Shown: positions 25,155-36,283 of the stretch, one piece after another
Numbering within the stretch: the stretch's first letter is position 1
Layout: each line of letters begins with the position of its first letter
Origin: Lobosporangium transversale
Taxonomy: Eukaryota; Mortierellomycota; Mortierellomycetes; Mortierellales; Mortierellaceae
Assembly: GCF_002105155.1 (NCBI RefSeq)
Contig: NW_019029033.1
Location: 1-64,000 of the forward strand
Length of the DNA: 64,000 bases
Direction of reading: 5' to 3'
Translations under genes and position numbers: made by a program
Notes under the pieces: model-generated
The model's input: the letters and a program-made list of their open reading frames with translations, nothing else
Told to the model about the DNA's origin: nothing
Databases searched by the model: none

Positions 25155-25718
25155 GCCTATAGCAGTACAGTTATGGTGAAAAAAGAAGAAACGCTAATGG
25201 GATATGTATGTCAGGTCACTCAAATTGGTCATCCATGTTGCTAATAACGATATGATGTTTGGATAATTGTGATAAACAATTCGGTTATCATGTTTGGAAT
25301 GAAGGACATTATTTTATTTTAGAGATAATTTTATTGGACAAAGCTTATTTCCCATCAGAGCAAAATGTTTTTTAAATTATCCATCGAGCCAGGACCATAC
25401 ATGTGTCATCTTCTTTTATTGCCTAATTTGAACTTTTCAGAAAACTACCCTTAAATAAAAGAAATAAACTATATAAATCTGCTCTGCTACCAAGTTGGAT
25501 CTGCATCTTCTTGATAGTGAGCCAGGAAAAAATAGTCAAACTAAAGACAAAAGGGTGGGCATAGGGTGGGACAAATATGGTCCCGGCTCTCGGATAATAA
25601 GCTTAAGTCGTCATGTTATTCGACTTAGCCAGCTAACAATCTAGAAATGGATGGGCAAAGCATTTGGTGTAACAGTTGAGTTCTAGCATTTTCGCTTGCA
25701 CTTCAGGAGGTTCTACAG
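25155..25718. other. Spacer between two transposase remnants
   Basis: AT-rich with no gene seen. A short imperfect inverted repeat (GATAAttgt...GGTTATC) lies at about 25262-25290. It could be a transposon end, but I could not match it to a partner. Confidence 0.4.
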
Positions 25719-25907
25719 ATGTCGCTTGATGACTGGGGCCTAACTAGAAGCGATATCATCTTTCAGCGCGACAAAGATTCGAAACACACGGCGAAGATTG
25801 TTAGGAAGTATTTGGAGTCAGTACATCTGACAGAGGAGGAAGGTACACTTCTAGAGTGGCCAGCGCAATCCCCTGACCTCAACCCTATCGAACATATGTG
25901 GGCATGA
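25719..25907 (+). pseudogene. C-terminal fragment of a second Tc1-like transposase
   Basis: The 62-codon frame contains FQRDKDSKHTAKIVRKYL and WPAQSPDLNPIEHMWA, which match the second catalytic D region and the catalytic E region of Tc1-type transposases (DDE_3). The D-to-E distance is longer than in the element to its left, so this is a different subfamily. There is no N-terminal half upstream and the frame stops right after the E motif, so it is a truncated relic. Confidence 0.7.
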
Positions 25908-26368
25908 ATGACCCCACCGACTTCATTATGTATACCGACACCGCCTTTAATTCCATCGAGAAGACTTCACCACAGTCACCTAGGAGCAATAGCAACAGAA
26001 ATTCAGTTCATCTTCTTTCTTCAACATATTGACTCATAAAAATACTTGACGTTGCTTTGCGTACCAGATACCTGGCAACCAAAGGATTTAGTTGCATTCT
26101 TTCCAGAAATAACCGCATGATCTAAAGAGTCTTTCATCTCAATGGCAACTTTCTCAAAGTCAAATTTTGAGTCCACATCCGCTTTTTTACATTCACTCAC
26201 GAATAGGTAGGCACCGTTGCATTCTAGATGAAAATCAGATCTAATTCCAGGGAGCGTTGGATCAAACTTCTGGGGTTTTTCTTTGCTAGGCGGATAAGTG
26301 CTTGTGCTATTTTTTTATATATGTACACAAAAAAAGTATAACCATACACACAAACAATGGCTTGATAT
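25908..26368. other. Spacer in the relic island
   Basis: No gene is supportable. Fragments of the reading frames look degenerate and have no recognisable motif. Confidence 0.4.
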
Positions 26369-26833
26369 TCAAATGAGATGACGGCCATTTGGCCCCGGAA
26401 CACTATATTTGACATAACTATATTGACAGACAAGGCGCGCCCACAAATAGAAGCAAAAAATAAAAAAATCATCTCTTCTTGCCAAATGCATGAACTTGAC
26501 TGAACTAGAGCGGATCTTGATGGCAAATCCGTGCGCCAATGCGATTTTCATGTAATAATCCTTTGCCGCAATCAAGATCTCGAATTTTCTGTCTAACTTA
26601 TCTTTTAAAATATCTGACAAATCAATTTCGATAGCTTTCAAAGATTGATTATCATTGTTTTCTGTAACACCGTCGGAGTCAGCAATAGGCTCCTCATGGT
26701 TAGAGTCAGAAGTTGCTAAATCAGCCGGATCGGGGGGCGTTGCTTCTGGGGCAGTAGCGCCTAACAGCTTGAAGCCAAGATCCGATACTGTTAGGTCATC
26801 GCTGAATATGCTGATGGTGTCGTGGTCTGGCAT
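26369..26833 (-). pseudogene. Short protein fragment, possibly FAR1-like
   Basis: The 154-codon frame starts at an ATG (26833) with an acidic, Asp/Ser/Glu-rich first ~80 residues. The segment FEILIAAKDYYMKIALAHGFAIKIRSSS (about 86-113; hydrophobic and aromatic pattern) resembles the start of FAR1-type zinc-binding domains found in MULE-derived proteins. The expected zinc ligands are not seen, and the remaining ~40 residues (Phe/Tyr/Trp-rich) look out of frame. It may be a broken transposon-derived gene or a small lineage-specific gene. Identification is weak. Confidence 0.35.
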
Positions 26834-27240
26834 AGCTGCAATAAAAATTATGGGAGTTTAAAAGAGCTGGTGAAAAAAAAAGGAGAGCGTTAGGCTAATT
26901 AATTTTATTGTTAGATTTAAGGGCAATGTTCGTCAATTGAGATGTCCGACCACGGCTCAAGCCACTGAAACCCAAAAATCAAAAAAAAAATAGTAGTCTG
27001 AATTATCACACTTGCGATGGGCGCAGGCACAAATACATAAGTAATGGCAAACTACTGAACTCACAGAGATCGGGTAACTCCTGGCCTCTGCAGACACATT
27101 AATATCGGAAGAAAATAGTCATGAAAGTATGAATCTTCATTGATCCATCTTGATCGAGTCCAAAGAGCTTCCACATTTTTGCCAAAAGAAAAAAGCGATG
27201 TTGGTTTCTAATGTGGAGAACTAGCCAACATAACGGAATA

Positions 27241-27605
27241 TTTGCTGGTGCACCAAACCGTCACTGGTACACCAGCAGCCAGCGATTTTCACCAGTGGGA
27301 TCTTGCACCGCGTTATAAGGTTTTTTTTCGGTGCCGTGCACCACCACTCAGAAAATCCTCACCATCGGTGATTTCTGGTATGGACGGACCAGGATATTTT
27401 TGCACTAGGATACATCCTACTGCTACTTGTAGACCAGTGATACATCGCACTAGTCATGTCCACCGACGAAAAAAATATCTGGGCTTTGGTGCACTAGCGA
27501 AAATCACTGCCAGCAGCATATCATACTGGTCAAGTTTACTGGCGCAAAAAAAAAAAAAAAAAAAAAAAAAAAACTGGGTTTCGGTGCATCGGTGAAGTTC
27601 ACTAG
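27241..27605. repeat. Noncoding element with repeated TGGTGCAC-type motifs
   Basis: Variants of one motif recur in both orientations: TGGTGCACCAAA at about 27246, GCCGTGCACCACC at about 27333, CTTTGGTGCACTAGCG at about 27484 and TTTCGGTGCATCGGTG at about 27577. The pieces at 27478-27510 and 27573-27604 are imperfect direct repeats of each other, and the first copy is an inverted match to the third (TTGCTGGTGCACCAAA against TTCGCTAGTGCACCAAA). The appearance fits a degenerate MITE-like or other noncoding mobile element. No coding capacity is seen. Confidence 0.35.
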
Positions 27606-28478
27606 TACCTAGAGTGATATAAATCCCTTAGACAAAAGGGCGGAAGGGAGTGCCTTTCGAAAAGAAAAGGGAAGAACAAGGAAAGACATTTTTGGAGATA
27701 GATATAAATGAAGCTCGATGAAAAAGAAATTAATCAAGCTCGGGGAGAAGTGACAGAATATGTTGTTCATTGATATTGATCTTCTCTGAAATTGGCCGAA
27801 ACTTCTTCTTTGGCTTTGATTACTGCAAGGCCCCATAAGGTTCAAGGCCTGAAAAATAATTTCCAAGAAGCCCTCCGAAGATGGCAGGGTGAATTGGCAG
27901 ATGCTATCGTAGTCGGAATTTGAATAGCGTGAAGAAGAGGATCCTAGTAATAGCGAATTCCAGTAACTTGGTCGGTTTCGATTATCCTTGAATTGCTCAA
28001 TTCGATGTGCATGCCCTCACAAAAAGTCATTCTCATTAACACCTATACGAATAGGAGCTCATCGTTGGTTACATGCTCCGTAGATTCTGATCGACAAATA
28101 TTTGTATCAGGCAACACACCTAATCGATAATCCGCTCATCATAAAGTCCAATTCTCGAATCTCTTCCAACAACGAAGTCAGAGCGTATCAATATCTAGTG
28201 GTAGAGTCCTTCACCTTGTCCAAGGTCGAAAGGATATTGGGTATTGAGTATCATCATCATCACCCACCATCATCATGTTAATAGTAGAGAACACAAAAAA
28301 CGATTGCTGACAGTTCATGATCCCACGCCGCTTGTCAGTGTCATGAATATGGGGTACAAACTGCATCCATGTGTATTTACTTTAATCAAACGTTTATTTT
28401 GTTCAAACAATAAAATAGTATGGTACAGTTTTAATAATAAAAAAGTGTGGTAGTCGTTTCTAATGTTAGTAAATAATT
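27606..28478. other. Downstream flank of the ABC transporter gene
   Basis: No gene seen. The sequence looks partly like decayed coding DNA but no family is recognisable in any frame. A/T runs are short. Confidence 0.4.
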
Positions 28479-30888
28479 TTAAGCGTTACCGCTTTGAGTC
28501 GCGAGGCTATAAAAGATGCTGTCCTTGTTTTGTAGCAAGTTGGAAGGGGTATCAAACTCTGCAACGCGGCCTTTCTCTAGCACCAAGATTCGATCACTAT
28601 CCATGATTGTATTAATTCTGTGTGCGATCGTCAGAACGGTACATCCAGAAAATTCACGGCGTAGCGCTCGCTGGATCGCATTGTCAGTCTCGATATCGAT
28701 CGCTGCAGTCGCTTCATCCAAACAGAGTAATCTTGTATTTTTGGCCAACATGGCTCGGGCTAGCGACATGAGTTGTCGTTGGCCCAGTGACATGTTCTCA
28801 CCTCCGTTCTCAATTGTGCTGTCAAGTCCATTAGGCAATGTTTGGATGTAGGATTTCAATGAAGCTGATTCTAAGGCAGCCCAGATTTCGCTATCTGTAT
28901 GGCGGTCATAGGGATCCAGGTTTAGCCGGATAGAGTCCCCAAATAAGAAAGGATCTTGTGGGATGATCGTCAGTCTTGATCGGAGCTCGTGAAGGCCTAG
29001 GGTCGAAATATCGACCCCATCCACTTGAATGGAGCCTTGAGCTGCTTCAATGATACGGAACAGCGCTAACGTGACACTAGATTTACCGGCACCTGTGCGG
29101 CCCACAATTCCAACACGTTCACCGCCCTTGATTGTGAGATCAACTTCTTTGAGGACCAAGTCTAACCCTTCGCGGTAACGAGTACTATAATTCTTGAATG
29201 TGACCTTACCGTGTTGGGGCCAAGCTTCATCAGTCTTAGAGTCTGGGATCACATCACGGGCCTCAGGTGTGAGTTGAGAGTACTCACGCACGCGTTCGAC
29301 CGAGACAATCGAGGTCTCAAGCATACAGATGACAGTGAGTAGACGGTTCATAGTCATGGTCAGGCTTCCAATCTGAGAGAGGACAATCGAGAAGAAGCCC
29401 AAGTTAACGGTGTCGCGTTGAATGACAGCTAAAAGTCCTACGATTGTGAGAATAAGGACGCTCAATCCATCTAACATGATGTGGAGCCATCGTGTGGTTG
29501 CATTGGCCAAGTAGGCAGTCTGCTGAGAGCGATCCAACAATGTTGTGGCCTGGATAGCGAACCGTTGCGAGTCATGGAATGCACGGATGGTGACTAGTCC
29601 CGACAATGTCTCACCAAAATGAGCGTACATGGGTGAGTGTGCTGCTGAATCCAATCGCTTAAGTTCCCGAGATGAAACCAAGAAGAACCCTCCTAACCAG
29701 TAATATGCAAGGGCTAATGGGAGCATAATGATCGCAAAGTATGGTGTGGCCACGATGCAGTATCCAAACGTCGTAATGGTGCTAAAGACAATGAACATCA
29801 AGTTTAAGAACTGTAGAGGCAATTCAAAATCTACAGAATTGATGTCATGTGAGAACCGGTTCACAATCTTTCCAGAGGACGTGACATCAAAAAAACTCAT
29901 AGGCGATCGAATCAAAGGACCCAACATGGCTACATGCAGCTTTTTAGATGCTTTGCGAGCCATTACCAGCAAGGAAGTGGCGATGGAAAGCCCCAACGTC
30001 ACTGCGGAACAAAGAATCCATGCAAGGTAGGTCATGGTCCAATAGTTAGTTGTGTGTGGTGGTTCAATATTCAGAGCAGCAACACGCGCATTTTCATCAC
30101 CCCATCTCTCGAGCCAGATTTGAGTCCCCATCTCAGCAGCGAGGAATGTCAAACAGACAATGAGGAACAAAACCAAGGCTACGGTACCCAGTGTGGAAAT
30201 GTAGAACTTGTAGACAGGCCAACCAACACGCCCTTGAGCGATCACTTCGTCGTCGATATCATCCACATGATCCTTGTCATCAATCAGCTCAAGGCGATCA
30301 CCATCTTTGGCTTTTGAGGACTTGGCGCGCTTGAGTATGGGCCTTGTACGGGGGTTATCATCTTTGCCAATGCCCTTCTCATTTATAGGCTGTATATCGT
30401 TCTTACTGATTTTGCTGTCATCACTACCCAAATCCCCACTCAAAGAGATATCACTGCCTTCCTCTCCTATGGCTGTATCAAAATCATCCTTGGAAATGTC
30501 GAGTGTTTCGATGCCGGCATCAATATCAGCTGATGCGTTTTCTAATTCATTACGTTGTTTAGGAGCAACGACCTTGCTCTCCTGAATCAATCGAAACAAA
30601 TCTCCTTGCTCGTCTTGGATTAAGTCTTGGTAAAGCCCATCCTGTGAGATGACTCCTTTTCTGATAACGACAATCTGGTCTACATCTTGAAGGTGGTTCA
30701 CGCCGTTGGTGACAAGGATACGCGTCTTCTTGGCGAGGATGGTTGCCAGAGCCTTTTCGAAAATATGCTGGTCTACGTGGGCATCAACCGCTGAGAGAGG
30801 GTCATCAAGGATATAAACATCTGCATCTGCATATACTGCACGGGCAATAGAGATCCGCTGCTTTTGTCCACCAGAAAGATTGATACCC

Positions 30889-30947
<59 letters not shown>

Positions 30948-30983
30948 TGTTACTATTGAACAAATGGTAGGAGGCTAACGAAT

Positions 30984-31014
<31 letters not shown>

Positions 31015-33277
31015 GTTTGGAAAGGAGTTTTTACCTTTTCACCAATGACAGTTCTGTCACCCTTTACAAGCATCTTGAAATCTGGGACCAAGGCACATGC
31101 ACGGATTGTGTTCAAGTATTTTTCTTTCTCAAATGGTCGTCCAAATAAAATATTGTTACGGACGGTATCGTTCAGGATCCAAGCAGATTGAGCCACATAG
31201 GCCAAAGACCCAAAAGAGCGAACCGTTCCAGAATACTTGTGCATTTCTCCTAAGAACGCTCCTACTAATGAAGATTTGCCTTCTCCAACACGGCCTACCA
31301 CAGCCGTCAAGGCACCGCGTCGGATCTTGAGATTGATATTATGGAGAACAGGCCCCATACTGTCCCGCTTTTCTTCGTCTGTCTTATCAACCTCCGAAGT
31401 TTGCGCTGTTGGCCCAACTTTGGTAGTGTCTTTCTCTTCGTCGGAGCTGGCTACGGGGTCTACACCTGTTTTGTCTTCCGAGAACCTTTCTTTCCTCTTT
31501 TTCTCACTGGTTTCATCAAATTTACCCTCACTTTTGTAGTTGTTCTTCGCTTTCTTGCTCTTACTATTGTTCTTGACAGCCTTTGACTCCGCCTCTGCCT
31601 TCTCCTTCTCTTTCCTTTCAGTCGCTGCCTGAATCGCCTCAGGCGTGTACCACCCAAAGGTTCCGCTCTCTATTTCATATGCAAACTCGGATGCGTTCTT
31701 GTCTGGGTTTCTATGGACGTTATCTCCATCCACCTCCTCAGAGTTCAGGAAGTTGTGAAGGCGCTTGTAGGCGACAATTCCACTGACTAAGGCCGATAAC
31801 GATGTGTTAATGGCCCCGATTGGCTCATCCAACATCATAATCAATGTGATAGCCGTAAAGATCCTCCTCACATCCAGGGGTTCCTGCTCTGTCGCAATAA
31901 ACGAAGAATAGACTGTCAAGGCTGCAAAAATAGAAAATGGTACGATCATGTTTAAAAACGTTGCAACCACTGATATGACTCCAAAGAAGCCACGGAGTTT
32001 GTTGAGTTGATTAACACGGACTTTAGAAATCTTGTTGGAGAAATAAGACTCCCAAGCATATAACTTGATAGGCTTGATATAGTTGACTAACTCAGTGATC
32101 AACTTCATACGCTCATCTGAGAACTGCATCATCTGCTTCTGAAGTCTGCTGACTGTGGGTGAGAAAACACCAGCGATACTGACAATCACGATGACAACAC
32201 TGATACTAGCAAAGATAGCATAGCGGATTTGAGCGTAGAGCAAGACGAACGTGATCACTACCTCGACAATAGAGCTCCAGGTGAGGTGAGCGAATTCAAA
32301 GAAACTGACGACCTTATCGACATCCGTGCTCATATGGTTTACGATCGCACCCATGCCTTCTTGCTTGTTCGTGGTGCTCAAGCGAAGGGCCTTGCGGTAA
32401 ATCAAATTGACAAAAACTCCGCGAGCCTTGAGCGAGGCGTTATAGCAGATATTTTTGAACTGACCATCAAACAAAGAGGAGAGGACACCTGCAGAAAAGA
32501 TAGCAATCACGAGGCCGAATCCAACCCAAGGTTCTTGAGGCTTTTCGCCCTGGATCCTGGATATATCCGAGTAGCTGGTGATGAATGTAATCAATTGATT
32601 AAATAAGATGGGGCGGACGTACAACGTAGCAATGAATAGGACCCTTGGTGCTACTGCCGCTAGAAAGCTATACCCTACAGTATGAAGCACTGCCCCCATC
32701 AAGTTAATTTGACCTTTCTTAATGTTTTTGCTATCCTTCCTAGCAATTTTCTTAGGAGAGGTAGCGCCGGTCTTTTCTGCAGTATCAATTGCGGCTTGCT
32801 GCTCCTTGATCTTGTGTTGAGCAATGGCTTCATCAGCGTCCATACGGGCCTTGGTAGTCAAGTACAGAGGGTAACTAAGGAGCTTTGGGTGGACGCTCCA
32901 AAGATCATCCATCTTGAGTGTACTCTTTTTGCCCTTCCGGAGCAAAGGTAGCAACCAGAAAAATGTGATACGAGCAAAGAAGCTTGAATAGGGTTCTGGC
33001 GACGGGTTTTTCTGAGGCACCACGATCGCATTGGCTCGGATGAGGGATTTGCGATCGCGTTTAGGAATGTTTTCGAGGATAAAGATAAGGCCCGAGACGA
33101 TGGAAAACAGGAGCTTAAGTAAAGGTGCAGGTGTGGAGAGGCCTTCTGTGGACTCTTGGATCCATGACCGCGAAGGGAAGATGGACATCAGCATGGTAAA
33201 GAACCAGAAGAGGAGCAGGACTGCTGAAGGGTTGGCCATATTGAAATGTTCGTGCCAATGTAGGAAAGCAGCGCCGA

Positions 33278-33333
<56 letters not shown>

Positions 33334-33927
33334 TAAAATAAAAAGGAAATATTTATGTGAACAACTGGCCGTTACGGGTAAAACTTTGCAAAAAAAAAAA
33401 AAAAAAAAAATAGTAATAATATATATATATATAGTGATAATCATAGAAGAGTATATCTGCACCACATACCAGTGCAGGCAAGTATATGATTGTGCTCAAG
33501 AGACTTGACGGCCGATAATTATCTTTAACCTTGGTCAGCAAGGCAATCTGGATGGCAATGGCAGTCAGGACCATCAGAAACTTAACATAGAAGGCAATGG
33601 TGCCTTTGACTCCTTTTAGGCGACCCTTGCCAAGGACCTTGTGTAAGCGCGGCGATAGAACAACCAGAAGAGTTATATTAGGGACTACAGTCAACACGCT
33701 ATTGAGAAGGGGATCAATAGTAAATTATAAAAAAAAAGAACAAAGATATAAATAATTGTTTGGTACGTTCGATTTCGTGTTCATGTCAAAAGAAGTTTGA
33801 AGATATATATTTTGTGGATGAGTTTCACTTCATCTGAGCTGTGTTACCTGTCCTGGAAACAGAGCGTGAAATCCATAGGACGTCTTTCGCTGAAAATACC
33901 CCATCCCTCGTCGCCACAGAACGACAT
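28479..33927 (-). CDS. ABCC (MRP/Ycf1-type) transporter, four exons
   Basis: This is a full-length 1653-residue ABC transporter of subfamily C, a class that exports glutathione and other organic-anion conjugates, often into the vacuole in fungi. Exons are 33927-33848, 33698-33470, 33278-31035 and 30887-28479. The N-terminus MSFCGDEGWG and the next motif CFQDSVL (rebuilt at the exon 1/2 junction) are typical of MRPs and lead into the extra TMD0. NBD1 has Walker A GRVGEGKSS (about 765), signature LSGGQKQR spanning intron 3, and ILDDPLSAVD with Asp replacing the catalytic Glu as usual in ABCC. NBD2 has GRTGAGKSS (about 1447), signature SLGQRQL and LCLDEATAAID. A ~105-residue Lys/Glu-rich insertion sits in NBD1 before Walker A, and a long acidic linker follows NBD1. 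Introns 2 and 3 end in poly(A)-G acceptors. The substrate is unknown. Confidence 0.95.
30889..30945. repeat. T18-A39 homopolymer inverted repeat in ABC transporter intron 3
   Basis: On the + strand 18 T are followed directly by 39 A. In the pre-mRNA sense this is U39, A18, G and then the exon (from 30887), so the run forms the 3' splice site and can fold on itself. Confidence 0.85.
33280..33333. repeat. T40-A14 homopolymer inverted repeat in ABC transporter intron 2
   Basis: On the + strand 40 T are followed by 14 A. In the pre-mRNA sense this is U14, A40 and G immediately before the exon that begins at 33278. Confidence 0.85.
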
Positions 33928-33981
33928 TGTGTTATGATTATGATTGTAATAGAAGCCAAGATAATAAGAATGAAGGCAATG

Positions 33982-34015
<34 letters not shown>

Positions 34016-34816
34016 GCGATATGAAGATACGGTTATTTATGAATACTTGAGTATATATGTAATCAGGATAATGAATGAAAAAAAGACACGACAGTTATTT
34101 TTCTTGTTTCTTTTTATACGAACACTCTGATGCATGCATCTTTTTGTGCCACCATGGCGACAATACCTTTTTTGGATTGGATTTCTCTCTTTCTTTTTTG
34201 TTCCTGCACCTTTGGCCCACTTTTTTTTTTTTTTTTTTATTTTTTATTTTTTACTGCCAAGACCGGAAAACCTTAAAACGATAAAGCTTTTTCAATCTTG
34301 GCATATGGACATTGAGCCATTGTAGCCTGAATGAATGATCTATTCATCCAACCAGATCTCATTTTGCTTCCTTAGCAATTGTCCCTCGGAGTATTCAAGG
34401 GAAAAAATAATAATAATAATAATAAAGGTCATGATCATGATAGGAAGAAATATACTGTGGATTAATTCATTTAGAGTTTGGTCAGAAAAAGTTATATGCC
34501 TTCTGTTATGTTCTGGGCATGGGGGTTTTTTTTCCCGAGATCGTAGGATTGTTTGCTCTGTACTTCATTAATCCTACTTACTCACTCACTCTATTCCTAC
34601 TTTCCGGACTAGTCTTACGCTCTGAACGTTTAGACTTTTGGACGTGGCCTTTAAGTCTGTACATGTAGAAATAAAAAAAGGAAAAAAAAAAAAAAAGAAA
34701 AGAAATCACGGAATGGGCAAATGAATTACTTTCGAAGACCTGTTCACCTCTATCGCCTCCACTATCAATTAATTTTTAACTTTTATAGATATCATAGATA
34801 TAGTATTGAGCTGATG

Positions 34817-34847
<31 letters not shown>

Positions 34848-35045
34848 TCACTGCGCTTGCATCCCCTTATGACTTCGCAATTGTGGGCGTATAGGATGTT
34901 TGTTGCGAAGGGAGAATAGTAATGGCATTAATCTAATCGTCATATTGTCCAAAATAGGAGCAAAACAAGCTTAAAAATTTTTGGATCAACTTTATCGACT
35001 TTTCGAAAAATGTGCCAAGACCAAAGATACTTTCCCACAAGTTAA

Positions 35046-35046
<1 letters not shown>

Positions 35047-35139
<93 letters not shown>
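35047..35139. repeat. (ATT)31 microsatellite
   Basis: An uninterrupted run of 31 ATT triplets over 93 nt. Confidence 0.95.
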
Positions 35140-35905
35140 GATGGGAACTCCTCCAGTCAATTGAATGTTGCCTTGCAATTTTTTTTTTTTATTTTATTTT
35201 TTTTTTAATATGCCTCTTACTTATCATCAATCTAAAACAGTTCAAGATTACGAAGATGAGTTGCATGAAAAATAAAGCATATAAAAAAATAAAATAAAAT
35301 AAAGCATATAAAAAAATAAATACAAGAAATAAAAAAAAAAAGTAAAAAAAAGTTGATAGTTAAAGGCAAACTTGATGTTCACACCCTTCCCTCATATTTT
35401 ACGGACCCTGTATAGAAAAAAAGGAAGTAAAATAAAATAAAAAGAAGAAATTGCGAACGAGGCAATACAGGTTGAGCACATATAACAACGATTTTTTTTA
35501 TTCTTTTTATTTTTATTTTTTTTATTTTGATTCTGATCCTTTTTTTTATTTTGATTTTGATGACATACATGTGTACTGTACCGCAAACGGAAAAGAGTAC
35601 TGCTTTTCTGCAGATTGCATACAACATTACACTATGAACGACGCGTGTTGTTGGGGGGGGCTTTTTATAGTTCACGCGTATACTATATATATAATAAGAT
35701 ATACGGTGAATAAAATGAAACAATATCTGTCATAAAAATGAGAAATTCTTTTAGCCTCTCACAAAAAATGAGCAAAGACATCAGTTTGACGCCACCAAGC
35801 TGTCATAGTAAAAAAAAAAAAAAAAAAAAAAGTGAAGCTAACCGAAGATAGCAATTTAATAATCATCGTCATAACTGTTTAACTGCTCAACACAGCACCT
35901 TTTCC

Positions 35906-35942
35906 TTTCCCTTTTCCCTTTCCCTTTCCCTTTCCCTTTCCC
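35906..35942. repeat. (TTTCCC)n microsatellite upstream of the secreted-protein gene
   Basis: About six copies of the hexamer, with one copy having an extra T, in the pyrimidine-rich leader about 230 nt before the ATG at 36174. The same hexamer recurs at 48142-48198. Confidence 0.85.
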
Positions 35943-36173
35943 ATTTCACTTCTCTTTCTTTCCCTCTCTTTTTTCTTTTCTCGTCTCTTCTCTTCCCATT
36001 CCACAACTTTACATACCGCGCATCCATACTGCTATTTTACGTTCACTTTTATCTTTTTACTATCCAGCTTCATTCTCTCACACCAATTATAAACTTTGTA
36101 TTCGCCGTTCATCAGAATTAACGAAAAGCAAAAACCAAGAAGCACCTTTTTGATACTCCAAAGAAGCAGCAAA

Positions 36174-36250
36174 ATGAAGTTTTCTGCTATATCCATCGGT
36201 AAGCACAGCATTTGAGGAACATTTGTCTTTACATCAATTATCCATGTATG

Positions 36251-36283
<33 letters not shown>

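Larger units (their letters stand above)
33928..36173. other. Divergent spacer between ABC transporter and secreted-protein genes
   Basis: 2.2 kb rich in A/T runs and microsatellites. Apparent open frames are polylysine, polyphenylalanine or polyasparagine/isoleucine products of repeats. It presumably holds the promoters of both flanking genes. No RNA gene is recognised. Confidence 0.6.

Noticed and set aside
34933-35208. Frames rich in Asn (minus) and Ile (plus), 75-81 codons
   Set aside because: They are translations of the (ATT)31 microsatellite with no other coding signal.
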